From: Deltaproteobacteria bacterium
GTDB lineage: Bacteria > Desulfobacterota > Desulfobaccia > Desulfobaccales > 0-14-0-80-60-11
DNA length: 33,273 nucleotides
Reading direction: 5' to 3'
Assembly: GCA_026388765.1 (NCBI GenBank)
Contig: JAPLJC010000160.1
Span: 1-33,273 of the forward strand
The translations under genes were made by a program, and so were the position numbers. Under the pieces are notes generated by a model. It was not told where the DNA came from. It saw only the letters and a program-made list of their open reading frames with translations, and searched no databases. Below, piece by piece: positions 24,074 to 32,824 of the stretch (positions are counted from its first letter, which is position 1; each line of letters starts with the position of its first letter).

Positions 24074-24104
24074 CCGGGGGCAACGCTCCCGGCCCTATCT
24101 TTTT
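24074..24104 (+). terminator. Probable terminator of the M48 gene
   Basis: CCGGGGGC (24074-24081), loop AAC, CPaired with GCTCCCGG (24085-24092), followed by a T-rich run at 24097-24104. It lies 142 bases after the stop. Confidence 0.55.
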
Positions 24105-24195
24105 ACATATGGGGATTGGGGGAGGGGTTTGGGGAGTTTTTTGTAAGAGTAAGGGCCCTCGACCCTTAGCCCCCTCCCCAAGGTCTTCGCTCTCT

Positions 24196-26115
24196 CTACA
24201 CCCCCTCCCGCAATCTTCTCGTCTCGCCGACCCGCACGGTGGTCCGGGCGGTGTCGAAGTATTCCAGCAGGGGGATGGTGAATTTGCGGGAGGTTTGGGT
24301 GAGGTCCTTGAACTGGACGACGGTGATCTCTTTATTTTTCTTGAGGAAGTCCACCAGTTGAGCCTTGATCTGGTCGATGGCCTCCTGGTGAAAATAGAGG
24401 TCTTCCTTGACCTTGACCAGGCGGCCCTGGTTCACCAGCACGGTGAGGAGCTGCTTGACTTTGTCCGGCGTGACCGCAAGATCGGCGGCAGCTTCCTTGA
24501 GGGTGGGGGGCGACAATTGGCCCCGCTTATAGAGGGCGGCCAGGCGGCTGACGTGCTCCTCCTGGTCCACGCCCAGGGTGACCCGGTGGGATGCGAGGCG
24601 CACCAGGTCCTTTTCCAGGACGATCTGCTTCTTTTGCACCAGGTCATTGAGCAGCTGGTTGAAGAGGCGCACCTCCAGCCGGGCGGGCAACTGGGTGCGC
24701 AGCTCTTCCTTGGAGAGCCCCGGTTTCATAGGGTTCTTGCGGTGGTAGGCGGACAAATTGCCGCTGATCTCCTGTTTCAGCTCCCGGGCGGTGGCCGTGA
24801 GGATGTACCTCTCTTTTTCCGGGTCGTAGTTGATGGCCTGACCTTGTTTGATGAGGCTGTTCAGGAGCGCCGTCAGGTCGCCGGGGTCCCAGGGCAGGAG
24901 GGCTTCGAGTTCGCTGCGGGAGCGGCCGGCGGCCCCGGCCTCTTCCAGGTAGAGGGGCAGGATCTGTTCGGGAGCGCCTTTCTCCAGGGTCGCCAATTTG
25001 GCCAGCAGCGCCTCCTGTCGCCGCCGGTGACGGGGCGGGTTGACGTGCAGGGTTTGCCCGCCGCCCCAGGTGAAGGCCGGCGAGATGCAGCGGATCACCA
25101 GGCGGTCGCCGGGCTTCAGGGCCAGGGGCTCGCGCAGGAAGAACTGGACGTAGCCGGAGGCCCCCGGGGCCAGCTCATCGGCGTCCAGCAGTAACGGCAT
25201 GGCGATGCTCTCGCTGGTGCCGGTGTGGAGGCGCACCGCGGCGCGGTGCTTCAGAGGCCGGGGGGCGCTGGGCAGAATCTCCAAAAAGGCGTCCAGGCGC
25301 CGGGAAGGCAGCAGGGCCCCCGGGGGCGCCACCACCATGCCCCGCTCCACCTCTTCCTTTTCCAGGCCCTGGAGGTTAACTGCGGTGCGGTTGCCGGCCA
25401 GGGCCTCTGCCACCGACTGGCCATGGACCTGGAGGCCCCTTACCTTCGCCTTGAACTCGGGGGGATAGACCGCCACCGCTTCCCCCACCTTAAGGCGGCC
25501 GGAGATGGCGGTGCCGGTGACCACCGTGCCGAAGCCTTTGATGGTAAAGACCCGGTCGATGGGCAGCCGGAAGATGCCCCTGAAGGGTTTCGGCGGGACC
25601 TGCTCGGCCAGCTCCGCCAGGGTGGCCAGGAGATGCTCCTTCCCCGCCTGGGTCACGGCGGAAAAGCGTTCGATGGGCGCCCCCTCCAGGAAGGTGCCCA
25701 GGAGGGCCTCCCGGACTTCCTCCTCCACCAGTTCCAGCCAGTCCTCCTCCACCAGGTCGGTTTTGGTGAGGACCACCAGGCCCTGCTTGACCTGGAGGAG
25801 TTGGCAGATCTCCAGGTGCTCCCGGGTCTGGGGCATGACGCCTTCGTCGGCGGCGATGACCAGGGCCACCAGGTCCATGCCGGTGGCGCCGGCCACCATA
25901 TGGCGCACGAAGCGCTCGTGGCCCGGGACGTCGACGATGCCCAGGTGGCGGCCGGTGGGCAGGACGAGGTCGGCAAACCCCAGTTCAATGGTGATGCCCC
26001 GGAGTTTTTCCTCTTTCAGGCGGTCCGGGTCGACCCCGGTTAAGGCCTTGATGAGCGAGCTCTTGCCGTGGTCGATATGGCCGGCGGTGCCTAAGATGAT
26101 GGGAGCAGAGGACAT
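24196..26115 (-). CDS. selB: Selenocysteine-specific elongation factor SelB
   Basis: SelB is the GTPase that delivers Sec-tRNA to UGA codons followed by a SECIS element. The 639-residue protein has the SelB-type G domain: [39 protein letters not shown] and TKTD. EF-Tu-like beta-barrel domains follow ([19 protein letters not shown]), and then the C-terminal winged-helix repeats (from about residue 370) that bind the SECIS hairpin. Length matches the family. The organism can therefore be expected to make selenoproteins; selA and selC are not in the window. The ATG at 26115 directly abuts a heptamer repeat and has no clear ribosome site. It ends in TAG. Confidence 0.95.
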   Translation of the reverse strand: MSSAPIILGTAGHIDHGKSSLIKALTGVDPDRLKEEKLRGITIELGFADLVLPTGRHLGIVDVPGHERFVRHMVAGATGMDLVALVIAADEGVMPQTREHLEICQLLQVKQGLVVLTKTDLVEEDWLELVEEEVREALLGTFLEGAPIERFSAVTQAGKEHLLATLAELAEQVPPKPFRGIFRLPIDRVFTIKGFGTVVTGTAISGRLKVGEAVAVYPPEFKAKVRGLQVHGQSVAEALAGNRTAVNLQGLEKEEVERGMVVAPPGALLPSRRLDAFLEILPSAPRPLKHRAAVRLHTGTSESIAMPLLLDADELAPGASGYVQFFLREPLALKPGDRLVIRCISPAFTWGGGQTLHVNPPRHRRRQEALLAKLATLEKGAPEQILPLYLEEAGAAGRSRSELEALLPWDPGDLTALLNSLIKQGQAINYDPEKERYILTATARELKQEISGNLSAYHRKNPMKPGLSKEELRTQLPARLEVRLFNQLLNDLVQKKQIVLEKDLVRLASHRVTLGVDQEEHVSRLAALYKRGQLSPPTLKEAAADLAVTPDKVKQLLTVLVNQGRLVKVKEDLYFHQEAIDQIKAQLVDFLKKNKEITVVQFKDLTQTSRKFTIPLLEYFDTARTTVRVGETRRLREGV

Positions 26116-26116
26116 A

Positions 26117-26129
26117 GTCAGTTGCCAGT
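26117..26129. repeat. Left arm of a 13-bp inverted repeat flanking the AT-rich gene
   Basis: GTCAGTTGCCAGT is the exact reverse complement of 26993-27005. On the minus strand it reads as heptamers ACTGACC, ACTGGCA, ACTGACT running up to the selB ATG. Confidence 0.7.
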
Positions 26130-26160
26130 GGTCAGTTTTTAGCAGTTAGTTTCAGATATA

Positions 26161-26179
26161 GGGCGGCCTTTGGCCGCCC
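26161..26179. terminator. GGGCGGCC hairpin after the AT-rich gene
   Basis: GGGCGGCC-TTT-GGCCGCCC is a perfect eight-base stem just past the stop of the minus-strand AT-rich gene. No U-run is obvious, so terminator function is tentative. Confidence 0.4.
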
Positions 26180-26190
26180 TAATTGGGCTA

Positions 26191-26928
26191 TCAAAGTCTA
26201 ACAGTATGTTTCATAAAGGAAGAGGTAATCTCGAATATAAACTCTATTTCTTGTTCAATAACAGCATCATCATGCTTTACATAAGAGTTCTGGTATTGGC
26301 AATAATAATCCACTAATTTCTTAAACATATTAGTGAGTTCTTTTGAGCAACCTTTCTCTTTTAAATGTCTTCCCAAATATTCAATCTGGTTCTCCAGGGA
26401 TTTATTATTGTTTAGAATGACCTTTAGTAGTAGTTCAAGGGAAAGACGTAGATCGTCCAAAATATTTCTAGTAAACAGCTTATTTTCAAATTTTGTTAAA
26501 GCTTCTTGGTATAACTTCAACGAATCCTGATATTCTTCTAGCCAATGCCTTGTCTCCTCAATGAGGCTTTCATTAATTTCAGCTGCTGCATTAGCGCCTG
26601 CGAACTGAGAAAACCTCGAAATTAGTTTTATCTTGAGGTCCCTCACGTTATGATTGTCTTTAAAACGCTCTAATCCGCATAATTCCTTTATGATTTTATA
26701 TTGTTGCTTGGCGGAGAAAACATTTAAATTATCAAGTAAAGCAGTCCTGTTGTTAGGCGCATCGAATGGGTATGCCGCGTGTGGAATATCAACATCGAAC
26801 TCAACCGCGTAGCCTGTGGAATACTTAATTATTTCAGATGCAGTAAGTCCTTCGGATGTTTCTCCAAGGACAGAAGCCGCGTAAATAATGAAGACACTTG
26901 GGAGTGAGTTAGGATCGATCAGACTCAT
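26191..26928 (-). CDS. AT-rich accessory gene, possible Abi/HEPN-type defence protein
   Basis: The 245-residue protein starts at the ATG at 26928. It is clearly richer in A+T than all neighbours, with Asn/Lys/Ile-rich codon use, indicating transfer. The N-terminal about 90 residues (AASVLGETSEGLTASEIIKY, DVDIPHAAYPF, TALLDNLNVFS, IIKELCGLERF) resemble, from memory, N-terminal domains of AbiJ-like proteins. The helical C-terminal half (LRLSLELLLKVILNNN, then VKHDDAVIEQEIEFIFEITS) resembles a HEPN-like domain. Neither match can be confirmed here. Extension to 27021 would be translated from heptamer repeat sequence and is unlikely. It sits between rng and selB inside a 13-bp inverted repeat. Confidence 0.65.
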   Translation of the reverse strand: MSLIDPNSLPSVFIIYAASVLGETSEGLTASEIIKYSTGYAVEFDVDIPHAAYPFDAPNNRTALLDNLNVFSAKQQYKIIKELCGLERFKDNHNVRDLKIKLISRFSQFAGANAAAEINESLIEETRHWLEEYQDSLKLYQEALTKFENKLFTRNILDDLRLSLELLLKVILNNNKSLENQIEYLGRHLKEKGCSKELTNMFKKLVDYYCQYQNSYVKHDDAVIEQEIEFIFEITSSFMKHTVRL

Positions 26929-26992
26929 TTTTAATAATCCATAAATTAACGACCAATTCTCAAGATAGCATAAATTTAAGTAAAAATCTTTT

Positions 26993-27023
26993 ACTGGCAA
27001 CTGACAACTGGGAACTGGCAACT
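26993..27023. repeat. Heptamer tandem repeat and right arm of the inverted repeat
   Basis: Units ACTGGCA, ACTGACA, ACTGGGA, ACTGGCA, ACT run head to tail. The first 13 bases (ACTGGCAACTGAC) mirror 26117-26129. The array overlaps the rng stop codon at 27022-27024. Confidence 0.75.
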
Positions 27024-28530
27024 ACTTCGCCGGCAGTTCCCGGGTCAGTTCGTAATAATCCCGGGGAAAAAGAGGCTCTTCGGCAATCTCCACCTGGACC
27101 CGGTGCCCCTCGGCCAGCCGGGCCAGCAGGGGTTGACCTTCCTGTTGCAGAATGGCGGCCACCAGGGGGTGGACCGACAAGGTTAGGCGGCAGCCGGGAA
27201 ATTCCTGGGCCTCAGCGGTCAGGCGCCGCATCAGGTCGCAGGCCAGAATCAGGGGGCTCAAGACCTCCCCGGTGCCGTTGCAGCAGGTGCACGGCTCCGT
27301 CACCGCCTTTTCCAGGGTGTCCCGCGACCTCTGCCGGGTCATCTCCAGGAGTCCCAGGGTCGAGATGGGTAGAATCGTGGTTTTGGCCCGATCCCGGCTG
27401 ACCATTTCCAGAAAGGCCTGGTAGACCTGGTCTCGGTGAGAGGCCTGGTCCATGTCGATAAAATCGATGACGATAAGCCCGCCGATATTACGCAACCGCA
27501 ATTGCCGGGCAATCTCCCGGGCCGCTTCCAGGTTGGTCTGCAGGATGGTCTCAGCCAGGTCGTGGCGCCCGACAAACCGCCCGGTATTAACGTCGACGGT
27601 GGTGAGGGCCTCGGTGGTATCGAAGAACAGGTGGCCGCCGCTCTTGAGCCAGACCTTGGAGGCCAAAAGTCTCTTCCAGTCGATCTCCAGACCGAAATGG
27701 CTGAAAAGGGGCTCCGGATCGGCATAAAGCTCCACCCGGTGCTTATCATAGGGGTTCAGTGATTCCAGGTAGTCCTGGATCTTTTCGAAGGCCACCGGGT
27801 CATCGACCAGGACCCGATCGATCTCCGGATAGAAGAGTTCCCGGACGACCCGCAGGGAGGTATCCAGTTCCTGATGGAGCAACGCTGGGGCCGAAACCGA
27901 GCCCTTCTTGTGGAGAATCCGTTGCCAGCGGGACATCAGCAGATCCCGTTCCCGGAGGAGTCTCTCCCGGCTTTGGCCGCGGCTGGCGGTGCGGGCGATG
28001 AAGCCCCCCTCCGGGAGCTGCAAATCCTCCAACAAGGTGCGCAGGCGCTGGCGCTCGGCTTCGTCGGTGATGCGCCGGGAGATTCCCAGATGGGGTAGGG
28101 TGGGAGTAAACACCAGATAATGGCCCGCCAGGGAGAGGTTGGTGGTGAGGCGGGCCCCTTTGGTCCCCAGCGGCCCGCGTAACACCTGCACCAGGACCTC
28201 CTGGCCGTCGTGCAGGAGGTCCTCGATGGGAGCCGGGGGCGATTTGGCGCGTGAGGCTTCCCCCGGCTCATCCTTGAGCCACAAGCTGTAAAATTCGTCC
28301 TCCCGGGCGCTGACGTCCTCGCCAAACAGATAGGCGGGCCGCTCCAGGCCGATATTGACGAAGGCCGCAGCCATGCCCGGCAGGATCCGGATCACCCGTC
28401 CCTTATAAATATTGCCGGTGGGGCCGTTCCGAGTCCGGCTCTCCAGATAAAACTCCGCCAGCCGCCCGTCTTCCACCAGGGCCACCCGGACATCACAATC
28501 CGCCACACTGATGAGCAATGAGTTGGACAT
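27022..28530 (-). CDS. rng: Ribonuclease G/E family endoribonuclease
   Basis: RNase G/E cleaves single-stranded AU-rich RNA in rRNA maturation and mRNA decay. The 502-residue protein has an S1 domain (NIYKGRVIRILPGMAAAFVN, about 40-130). The RNase H-like and DNase I-like catalytic regions follow, with Asp313 (TVDVNTGR) and Asp356 (IDFIDM), 43 residues apart as in E. coli RNase E. The zinc-link motif CTCC (Cys414 and Cys417) comes next. The long C-terminal scaffold of RNase E is absent, so it is RNase G-like. It follows the radical SAM gene on the same strand, a pairing seen in related bacteria. It ends in TAG inside the heptamer array. No clear ribosome site. Confidence 0.92.
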   Translation of the reverse strand: MSNSLLISVADCDVRVALVEDGRLAEFYLESRTRNGPTGNIYKGRVIRILPGMAAAFVNIGLERPAYLFGEDVSAREDEFYSLWLKDEPGEASRAKSPPAPIEDLLHDGQEVLVQVLRGPLGTKGARLTTNLSLAGHYLVFTPTLPHLGISRRITDEAERQRLRTLLEDLQLPEGGFIARTASRGQSRERLLRERDLLMSRWQRILHKKGSVSAPALLHQELDTSLRVVRELFYPEIDRVLVDDPVAFEKIQDYLESLNPYDKHRVELYADPEPLFSHFGLEIDWKRLLASKVWLKSGGHLFFDTTEALTTVDVNTGRFVGRHDLAETILQTNLEAAREIARQLRLRNIGGLIVIDFIDMDQASHRDQVYQAFLEMVSRDRAKTTILPISTLGLLEMTRQRSRDTLEKAVTEPCTCCNGTGEVLSPLILACDLMRRLTAEAQEFPGCRLTLSVHPLVAAILQQEGQPLLARLAEGHRVQVEIAEEPLFPRDYYELTRELPAK

Positions 28531-28602
28531 GGGAAATGAGTTAAGGAAGGCGGTTAGTGTAGCGTTTCATAATTGCTCTGACATTTACAGCCGCGATTTT
28601 TT

Positions 28603-28682
28603 CCCCCCTTTTCTAAAGGGGGGCAGGGGGGATTAAATAACCGCTTAATAATCCCCCTAAATCCCCCTTTAGGAAAGGGGGA
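28603..28682. repeat. CCCCCTTT-type intergenic repeat between the radical SAM gene and rng
   Basis: Two hairpins, CCCCCCTTTTCTAAAGGGGG and CCCCCTTTAGGAAAGGGGG, are separated by a linker containing CGCTTAATAATCC. They could end or process the radical SAM transcript before rng. Confidence 0.65.
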
Positions 28683-28782
28683 CTTTAAAAACGACGTCCA
28701 ATTTGGGCTCAATAAATGTCATACAATGGTTGAATCGCCACATCGGGCCAAAGGCCCCCGGCCCTCCCCTCAATTCTCCTTA

Positions 28783-31263
28783 TTAAAAACTCCGCAATTT
28801 CAAAATCTGCAAATCCCGGCTTTGGTCTTCGTTCAGGTTGAAGATATGGGTCATGGCGTCCGCCGCCCTGACGTTGTCACGCTCCCGGAGGCGCAGGTGC
28901 AGCTCCAGGTGCAGGGCGTCCACCACCGTAAGTTTGGCCACCAGTTGCCGCAGGTCCACGGTCCGGTCTTTTTCCCGGCGCCGCCTGGTCACCAGAAATT
29001 CTTTCTGGGCCCAAAAAGTCTCGACGGCCTGGCTAAAAAAGACGGGCTCCGGGCTGGCCACCCGGTAGACCGCCATTTCCAGGCGGGGTGGGGCCAGCCG
29101 CTTGGACAGACCGACGGCGGACAGGATCTTGAGACCGGGGGGCAAGACCCGGTTCAAGGTTTGCACCAGGATGGCGGGCTCCAAACTTGAGGCCAATTCC
29201 ACATCCAGGATTTCCTCCAGAGACTCCACCCCCACCGGCAGGGCGCCGTGGAACGACACCCGGGGCAGGGGATGGAAACCGGCGCTGAAAATTAGCGGCA
29301 GCCCGGAACGGCGCAGGCTGCGGTACAGGGTGGAAACCAACTCCAGGTGGCCCAGCCAGCGGGCCTGGTCCAGTTTGACATAGGTCAGGCGGTACCTCAC
29401 CGGAGACGGCGCCGCCGCCTCAACGGCGGCATGCGGCCCCGGCGGGGCTGCGGGAGGGCGGTCGAGCCGGAGAACAATGGTCTCGTCGTCGCAAACGCCG
29501 CAGTCCTGGCAGCCGGCCTGACGGCAGTCAGGGGTCTCCAGCCCCTGGGAGGCTCGCTGCCGCTCCGCCAGCAGAAACTCCCGGCTGACCCCGCTGTGCA
29601 GGTGATCCCAGGGCAAAACTTCATCCGGGTGGCGTTCCCGCAAATAGAAATCCGGGTCCACCCCGGTTTCCTGGAAGGCCTGGCGCCAGGGCTCCAGGCG
29701 CAGGTGCTCGCTCCAGGCGTCCAGGCGGCAGCCCAGCCGATGCGCCGCCAGCAGCACCGGAGCCAGGCGCCGGTCCCCCCGGGAAAAGATGCCCTCCAAC
29801 CAGGTCTGGGCCGCAGAGTTCCATTTCGCCTGGACCTGCCGCGAGCGCAGCCCGTCCTTGACCTCGTGAAGAAACTGCCGGCATTCTTCCAGGTTCGCCT
29901 GCCGCTCCCACTGGAACGGGGTGTGTGATTTGGGGATGAAGCTCCCCAGGCTGACGTTGAGCCGGACCCGGGAGGAGCCGGTTTGGAGAATTTGCCGCGC
30001 CAGGGTGGGAATGGCCTCCCGGTCCGCCTTGGTCTCGGTGGGCAGGCCCAGCATGAAATAGAGCTTGAGCAGTTGCCAGCCCGCCGCGAAGGCTTGCCGG
30101 GCCGAGGACAGGATGACCTCTTCCGGCAGGTTCTTATTGATCACCCGGCGCAGGCGCTCGGAGCCTGCCTCCGGGGCCAGGGTCAAACCGGTCCGTCGGA
30201 CCCGCTTAAGCTGCGCCATGATCTCCGGGGTCAGGGTGTCGGCTCGCAGCGACGGCAGCGAGATGGACACCTTGTGCTGCGACCCCCGGTCCATGAGCTC
30301 CGTGAGCAGCCAGGTGAGGGAGCCATAGTCCCCGGCGCTCAGAGTCAAAAGCGACAGCTCCTCATAGCCCGTGGCGGCCAGGGCCGCTTCCGTCCAGGAA
30401 AGGAGTTGGGCGGCCTGGCGCTCCCGGGCCGGGCGGTAAATCATGCCCGCCTGGCAGTAGCGGCAGCCCCGGGTGCAGCCCCGGCCGATCTCCACGTTGA
30501 GGCGGTCATGGACGATCTGGCAAAAGGGCACCAGGACCCGGGGCGAAACCACCACCTGGTTGAGGTCGCCCAGGACCCGCTTGTTAATGACGGTGCGGCC
30601 CCCCTCGGGGATGATTTCCCGAAGCTGGCCCCGTTCGTCGAACTCCATGGCAAACAGAGCCGGGACGTAGACGCCCTCCAATTCTTCCAGGGCCTGCCAG
30701 AGTTCTTGGCGGCTGCCGCCGTGGCGCTTCCAGGCCGTGACCACCGCGGCCAGTTCCAACACCACCTCTTCCCCATCCCCCAGCACTACGGCGTCCAGGA
30801 AGGGGGCCACCGGCTCAGGGTTGAAGCAGGTGGGGCCGCCGGCCACCACCACCGGGTCGCCGGGACCACGCTCCGCCGCCAGCAGAGGCACGCCCCCCAG
30901 TTCCAGCATGTTCAGGAAGTTGGTGTAGCTCAGCTCGTATTGCAGGCTCACCCCCAAGAGGTCGAATTGCGACAAGGGGGTGCCTGACTCCAGGCTGGTA
31001 AGGGGCTGGCCGCTGGCGCGCAGTTCCGCCTCCAGGTCCGGGGCCGGGGCGTAGGCCCGCTCGGCCCAGATGGTCTCTTCCCGGTTGAGGATGCCGTAAA
31101 GCAGGCCCAGCCCCAGGTGGGACATGCCCACTTCGTAGAGGTCCGGAAAGAGCAGGGCCATCCTCAGAGAGATGGCTCGAGGGTCTTTAAGGACGGCGTT
31201 GATCTCTCCGCCCAGATAACGGGAGGGGCGTTGGACGCGGCTGAGATAGGTTGGCTCGGACAA
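28783..31263 (-). CDS. TIGR03960-type B12-binding-like radical SAM protein fused to a DUF2344 domain
   Basis: The 826-residue protein has an N-terminal B12-binding-like region (MALLFPDLYEVGMSHLGLGL). A radical SAM domain follows, with the CTRGCRYC cluster motif (Cys263, Cys267, Cys270) and SLPSLRADTLTPEI. A conserved cysteine group CRQAGCQDCGVCDDE lies near residues 585-600. The C-terminal DUF2344/TIGR03936 domain starts near residue 620 (VRYRLTYVKLDQARWLGHLE). The two halves are separate proteins in some bacteria and fused here. The reaction is unknown; the steady link with rng suggests an RNA- or tRNA-related role, which is inference. The only in-frame start is TTG at 31263, without a good ribosome site. 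It ends in TAA. Confidence 0.88.
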   Translation of the reverse strand: MSEPTYLSRVQRPSRYLGGEINAVLKDPRAISLRMALLFPDLYEVGMSHLGLGLLYGILNREETIWAERAYAPAPDLEAELRASGQPLTSLESGTPLSQFDLLGVSLQYELSYTNFLNMLELGGVPLLAAERGPGDPVVVAGGPTCFNPEPVAPFLDAVVLGDGEEVVLELAAVVTAWKRHGGSRQELWQALEELEGVYVPALFAMEFDERGQLREIIPEGGRTVINKRVLGDLNQVVVSPRVLVPFCQIVHDRLNVEIGRGCTRGCRYCQAGMIYRPARERQAAQLLSWTEAALAATGYEELSLLTLSAGDYGSLTWLLTELMDRGSQHKVSISLPSLRADTLTPEIMAQLKRVRRTGLTLAPEAGSERLRRVINKNLPEEVILSSARQAFAAGWQLLKLYFMLGLPTETKADREAIPTLARQILQTGSSRVRLNVSLGSFIPKSHTPFQWERQANLEECRQFLHEVKDGLRSRQVQAKWNSAAQTWLEGIFSRGDRRLAPVLLAAHRLGCRLDAWSEHLRLEPWRQAFQETGVDPDFYLRERHPDEVLPWDHLHSGVSREFLLAERQRASQGLETPDCRQAGCQDCGVCDDETIVLRLDRPPAAPPGPHAAVEAAAPSPVRYRLTYVKLDQARWLGHLELVSTLYRSLRRSGLPLIFSAGFHPLPRVSFHGALPVGVESLEEILDVELASSLEPAILVQTLNRVLPPGLKILSAVGLSKRLAPPRLEMAVYRVASPEPVFFSQAVETFWAQKEFLVTRRRREKDRTVDLRQLVAKLTVVDALHLELHLRLRERDNVRAADAMTHIFNLNEDQSRDLQILKLRSF

Positions 31264-31329
31264 GGTTTTGATTTATCAATCAGAACATGAAATCAGTTGC
31301 TTACCGATAACACGGTCCTGGGTATAAAT

Positions 31330-31418
31330 TCCCCCTATCCCCCCTTTTTCAAAGTAGAGGAACTTAGCGAAACGATTTAAAAAGTCCCCCTTTGAAAAAG
31401 GGGGATTTAGGGGGATTT
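31330..31418. repeat. CCCCCTTT-type intergenic repeat upstream of the radical SAM gene
   Basis: CCCCCTATCCCCCCTTTTTC pairs with GAAAAAGGGGGATTTAGGGG about 60 bases on, with a nested CCCCCTTTGAAAAAGGGGG hairpin. Same family as 28603-28682. Confidence 0.65.
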
Positions 31419-31430
31419 TCATTTGGCCTC

Positions 31431-31493
31431 GTAGGGGCGACCCGCTGGGTCGCCCGCCTTCAGAAATTAATGGTGCGTAGGACGCACCCTACG
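31431..31493. repeat. GTAGGGGCGA / GTAGGACGCACC palindromes downstream of hisA
   Basis: GGGGCGACCCGCTGGGTCGC, identical to the core of the terminator at 19397-19427, is followed by GGTGCG..CGCACC and closed by CCTAC. The outer arms GTAGGG and CCCTAC pair. Confidence 0.65.
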
Positions 31494-31521
31494 CTTACTT
31501 ATCTGCGTTAATCAGCGGTTT

Positions 31522-32250
31522 TCAATCTTTCTGCGCCAGCTTGATGGCTTCGGCCAAATCCAGGCTGCCGTCGTATAAGGCCCGGCCGGTGATCACGCCC
31601 ACCACGCCAACGGCTTCAAGAGGCAAGAGGGCCTCGATGTCGGCGATGGTGCTGACCCCGCCCGAGGCGATCACCGGTATCTCCACGGCCTCGGCCAGGG
31701 CCCGGGTGGCGCCGATATTGACGCCCCGCTTCACCCCGTCCCGGGAGATGTCGGTGTAGATCAGGGCGGCGGGCTTAAAGGGCTCCAGGGCCTGGGCCAC
31801 TTCCAGGGCGGTCTTGCGGCTGGTCTCGGTCCAGCCCTCCACCGCCAGCAGGCCGTCTTTGGCGTCCAGGCCGAGGGCGATCTTGCCGGGGAACTCGGCG
31901 CAGGCACGTTTCGCCAGGTCCGGGTCTTTCAAGACCACGGTGCCCAGTATCAGGCGGTCCAGCCCCAGGTCGAGATAAGCCTTGATGGTGTCCAGGGTGC
32001 GGAGGCCACCCCCTAGTTCGATGGGAATATTGAGGGCCTGGCGCAGCTTACGGATGGCCTCCAGATTTTTGGGGCTGCCGGAAAAAGCGCCGTCCAGGTC
32101 CACCAGGTGGAGCCACCTGGCCCCGGCCGCCTGCCACTTCAGGCCCGTGGCCACCGGATCGTCGGAGAAGACCGTCATCTCCTCGGCCCGCCCCTGGCGC
32201 AGGCGCACGCATTGGCCGCCTCTGAGGTCGATCGCCGGAATAATTAACAT
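31522..32250 (-). CDS. hisA: HisA, phosphoribosylformimino-5-aminoimidazole carboxamide ribotide isomerase
   Basis: HisA opens the ribose ring of ProFAR to PRFAR in histidine synthesis, using a (beta-alpha)8 barrel. The 242-residue protein has the N-terminal catalytic Asp8 (LIIPAIDLRGG), the phosphate-binding GGGLRTLD loop, the second catalytic Asp in IYTDISRDG, and VIASGGVSTIADI plus GVITGRALYDG near the end. The ATG at 32250 gives the family's normal length; the open frame upstream to 32352 adds 34 unconserved residues and is rejected. No other his gene lies in the window. It ends in TGA. Confidence 0.93.
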   Translation of the reverse strand: MLIIPAIDLRGGQCVRLRQGRAEEMTVFSDDPVATGLKWQAAGARWLHLVDLDGAFSGSPKNLEAIRKLRQALNIPIELGGGLRTLDTIKAYLDLGLDRLILGTVVLKDPDLAKRACAEFPGKIALGLDAKDGLLAVEGWTETSRKTALEVAQALEPFKPAALIYTDISRDGVKRGVNIGATRALAEAVEIPVIASGGVSTIADIEALLPLEAVGVVGVITGRALYDGSLDLAEAIKLAQKD

Positions 32251-32391
32251 AATTAATAAGTTTAACCCAAAGCCCACCGGACTGCCAATCTCTGGAGCCG
32301 GATATTTCACCTGAAAAGAAAATGTCCTTGAAGTTCTGGGGTTGAGCATCAATAATATTTGTAGTTCAGCTGTCGTGCAGAAGGTTGAAAG

Positions 32392-32604
32392 ATGTCCGAT
32401 CTGGCCCGTTTTCTCATCATCCTTGGCGTCCTCCTGGTGGTCGTGGGGCTGGCGCTGCTTTTGCTCCCCAAGATTCCGGGCTTAGGCAGGCTGCCCGGGG
32501 ACATCGTCATCAAGCGGGAGAATTTCACCTTCTATTTCCCCCTGGGGACCTCCATCCTCATCAGCGTCATCCTGAGCCTGATTTTCTGGCTGTTTAGGCG
32601 ATAA
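32392..32604 (+). CDS. DUF2905 small membrane protein
   Basis: The 70-residue protein has two membrane helices (about 6-26, FLIILGVLLVVVGLALLLLP, and about 49-67) around a conserved loop IPGLGRLPGDIVIKRENF that defines DUF2905. Function is unknown. It is divergent from hisA across 141 bases. AAGG lies upstream of the ATG. It ends in TAA. Confidence 0.88.
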   Translation: MSDLARFLIILGVLLVVVGLALLLLPKIPGLGRLPGDIVIKRENFTFYFPLGTSILISVILSLIFWLFRR

Positions 32605-32635
32605 TTTCCTAAAGATTCAAAACCTTTTTCCCAGT

Positions 32636-32703
32636 GTAGGGGCGAACCTTGTGTTCGCCCTGCGTCTCGCTGTTTATGGAGCGAACACAAGGGTCGCCCC
32701 TAC
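32636..32703. repeat. GTAGGGGCGA nested palindromic element, copy 2
   Basis: Arms GTAGGGGCGAAC and GTCGCCCCTAC, inner CCTTGTG..GAACACAAGG, and core GCGTCTCGCTGTTTATGG. Matches copy 1 at 23952-24039 in arms and core but is 20 bases shorter. Confidence 0.7.
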
Positions 32704-32796
32704 GACTGCGAGGCGGCTTCCCCCTGGACAAAGGGAACCAAGTGCCATATCTTATAGGAGGCAGGGCCTACTTGAGGGCCATGTCTGCCGAATGCC

Positions 32797-32824
32797 TTGC
32801 AAATTTTCCCTGGGAAAGTATACT
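32797..32824 (+). promoter_or_regulatory. Likely galT promoter
   Basis: TTGCAA (32797-32802) and TATACT (32819-32824) with 16-base spacing, 90 bases before the start codon. Confidence 0.45.

Noticed and set aside
26929-27021. N-terminal extension of the AT-rich gene (MPVPSCQLPV...)
   Set aside because: Its first codons are translated heptamer repeat and the start would be a TTG touching the rng stop without a ribosome site.
26993-27023. CRISPR array
   Set aside because: The units are seven bases long and contiguous with no spacers; this is a short tandem repeat.
32251-32352. 34-residue N-terminal extension of HisA
   Set aside because: HisA proteins start at the MLIIPAIDLRGG-type strand; the extension is not conserved.
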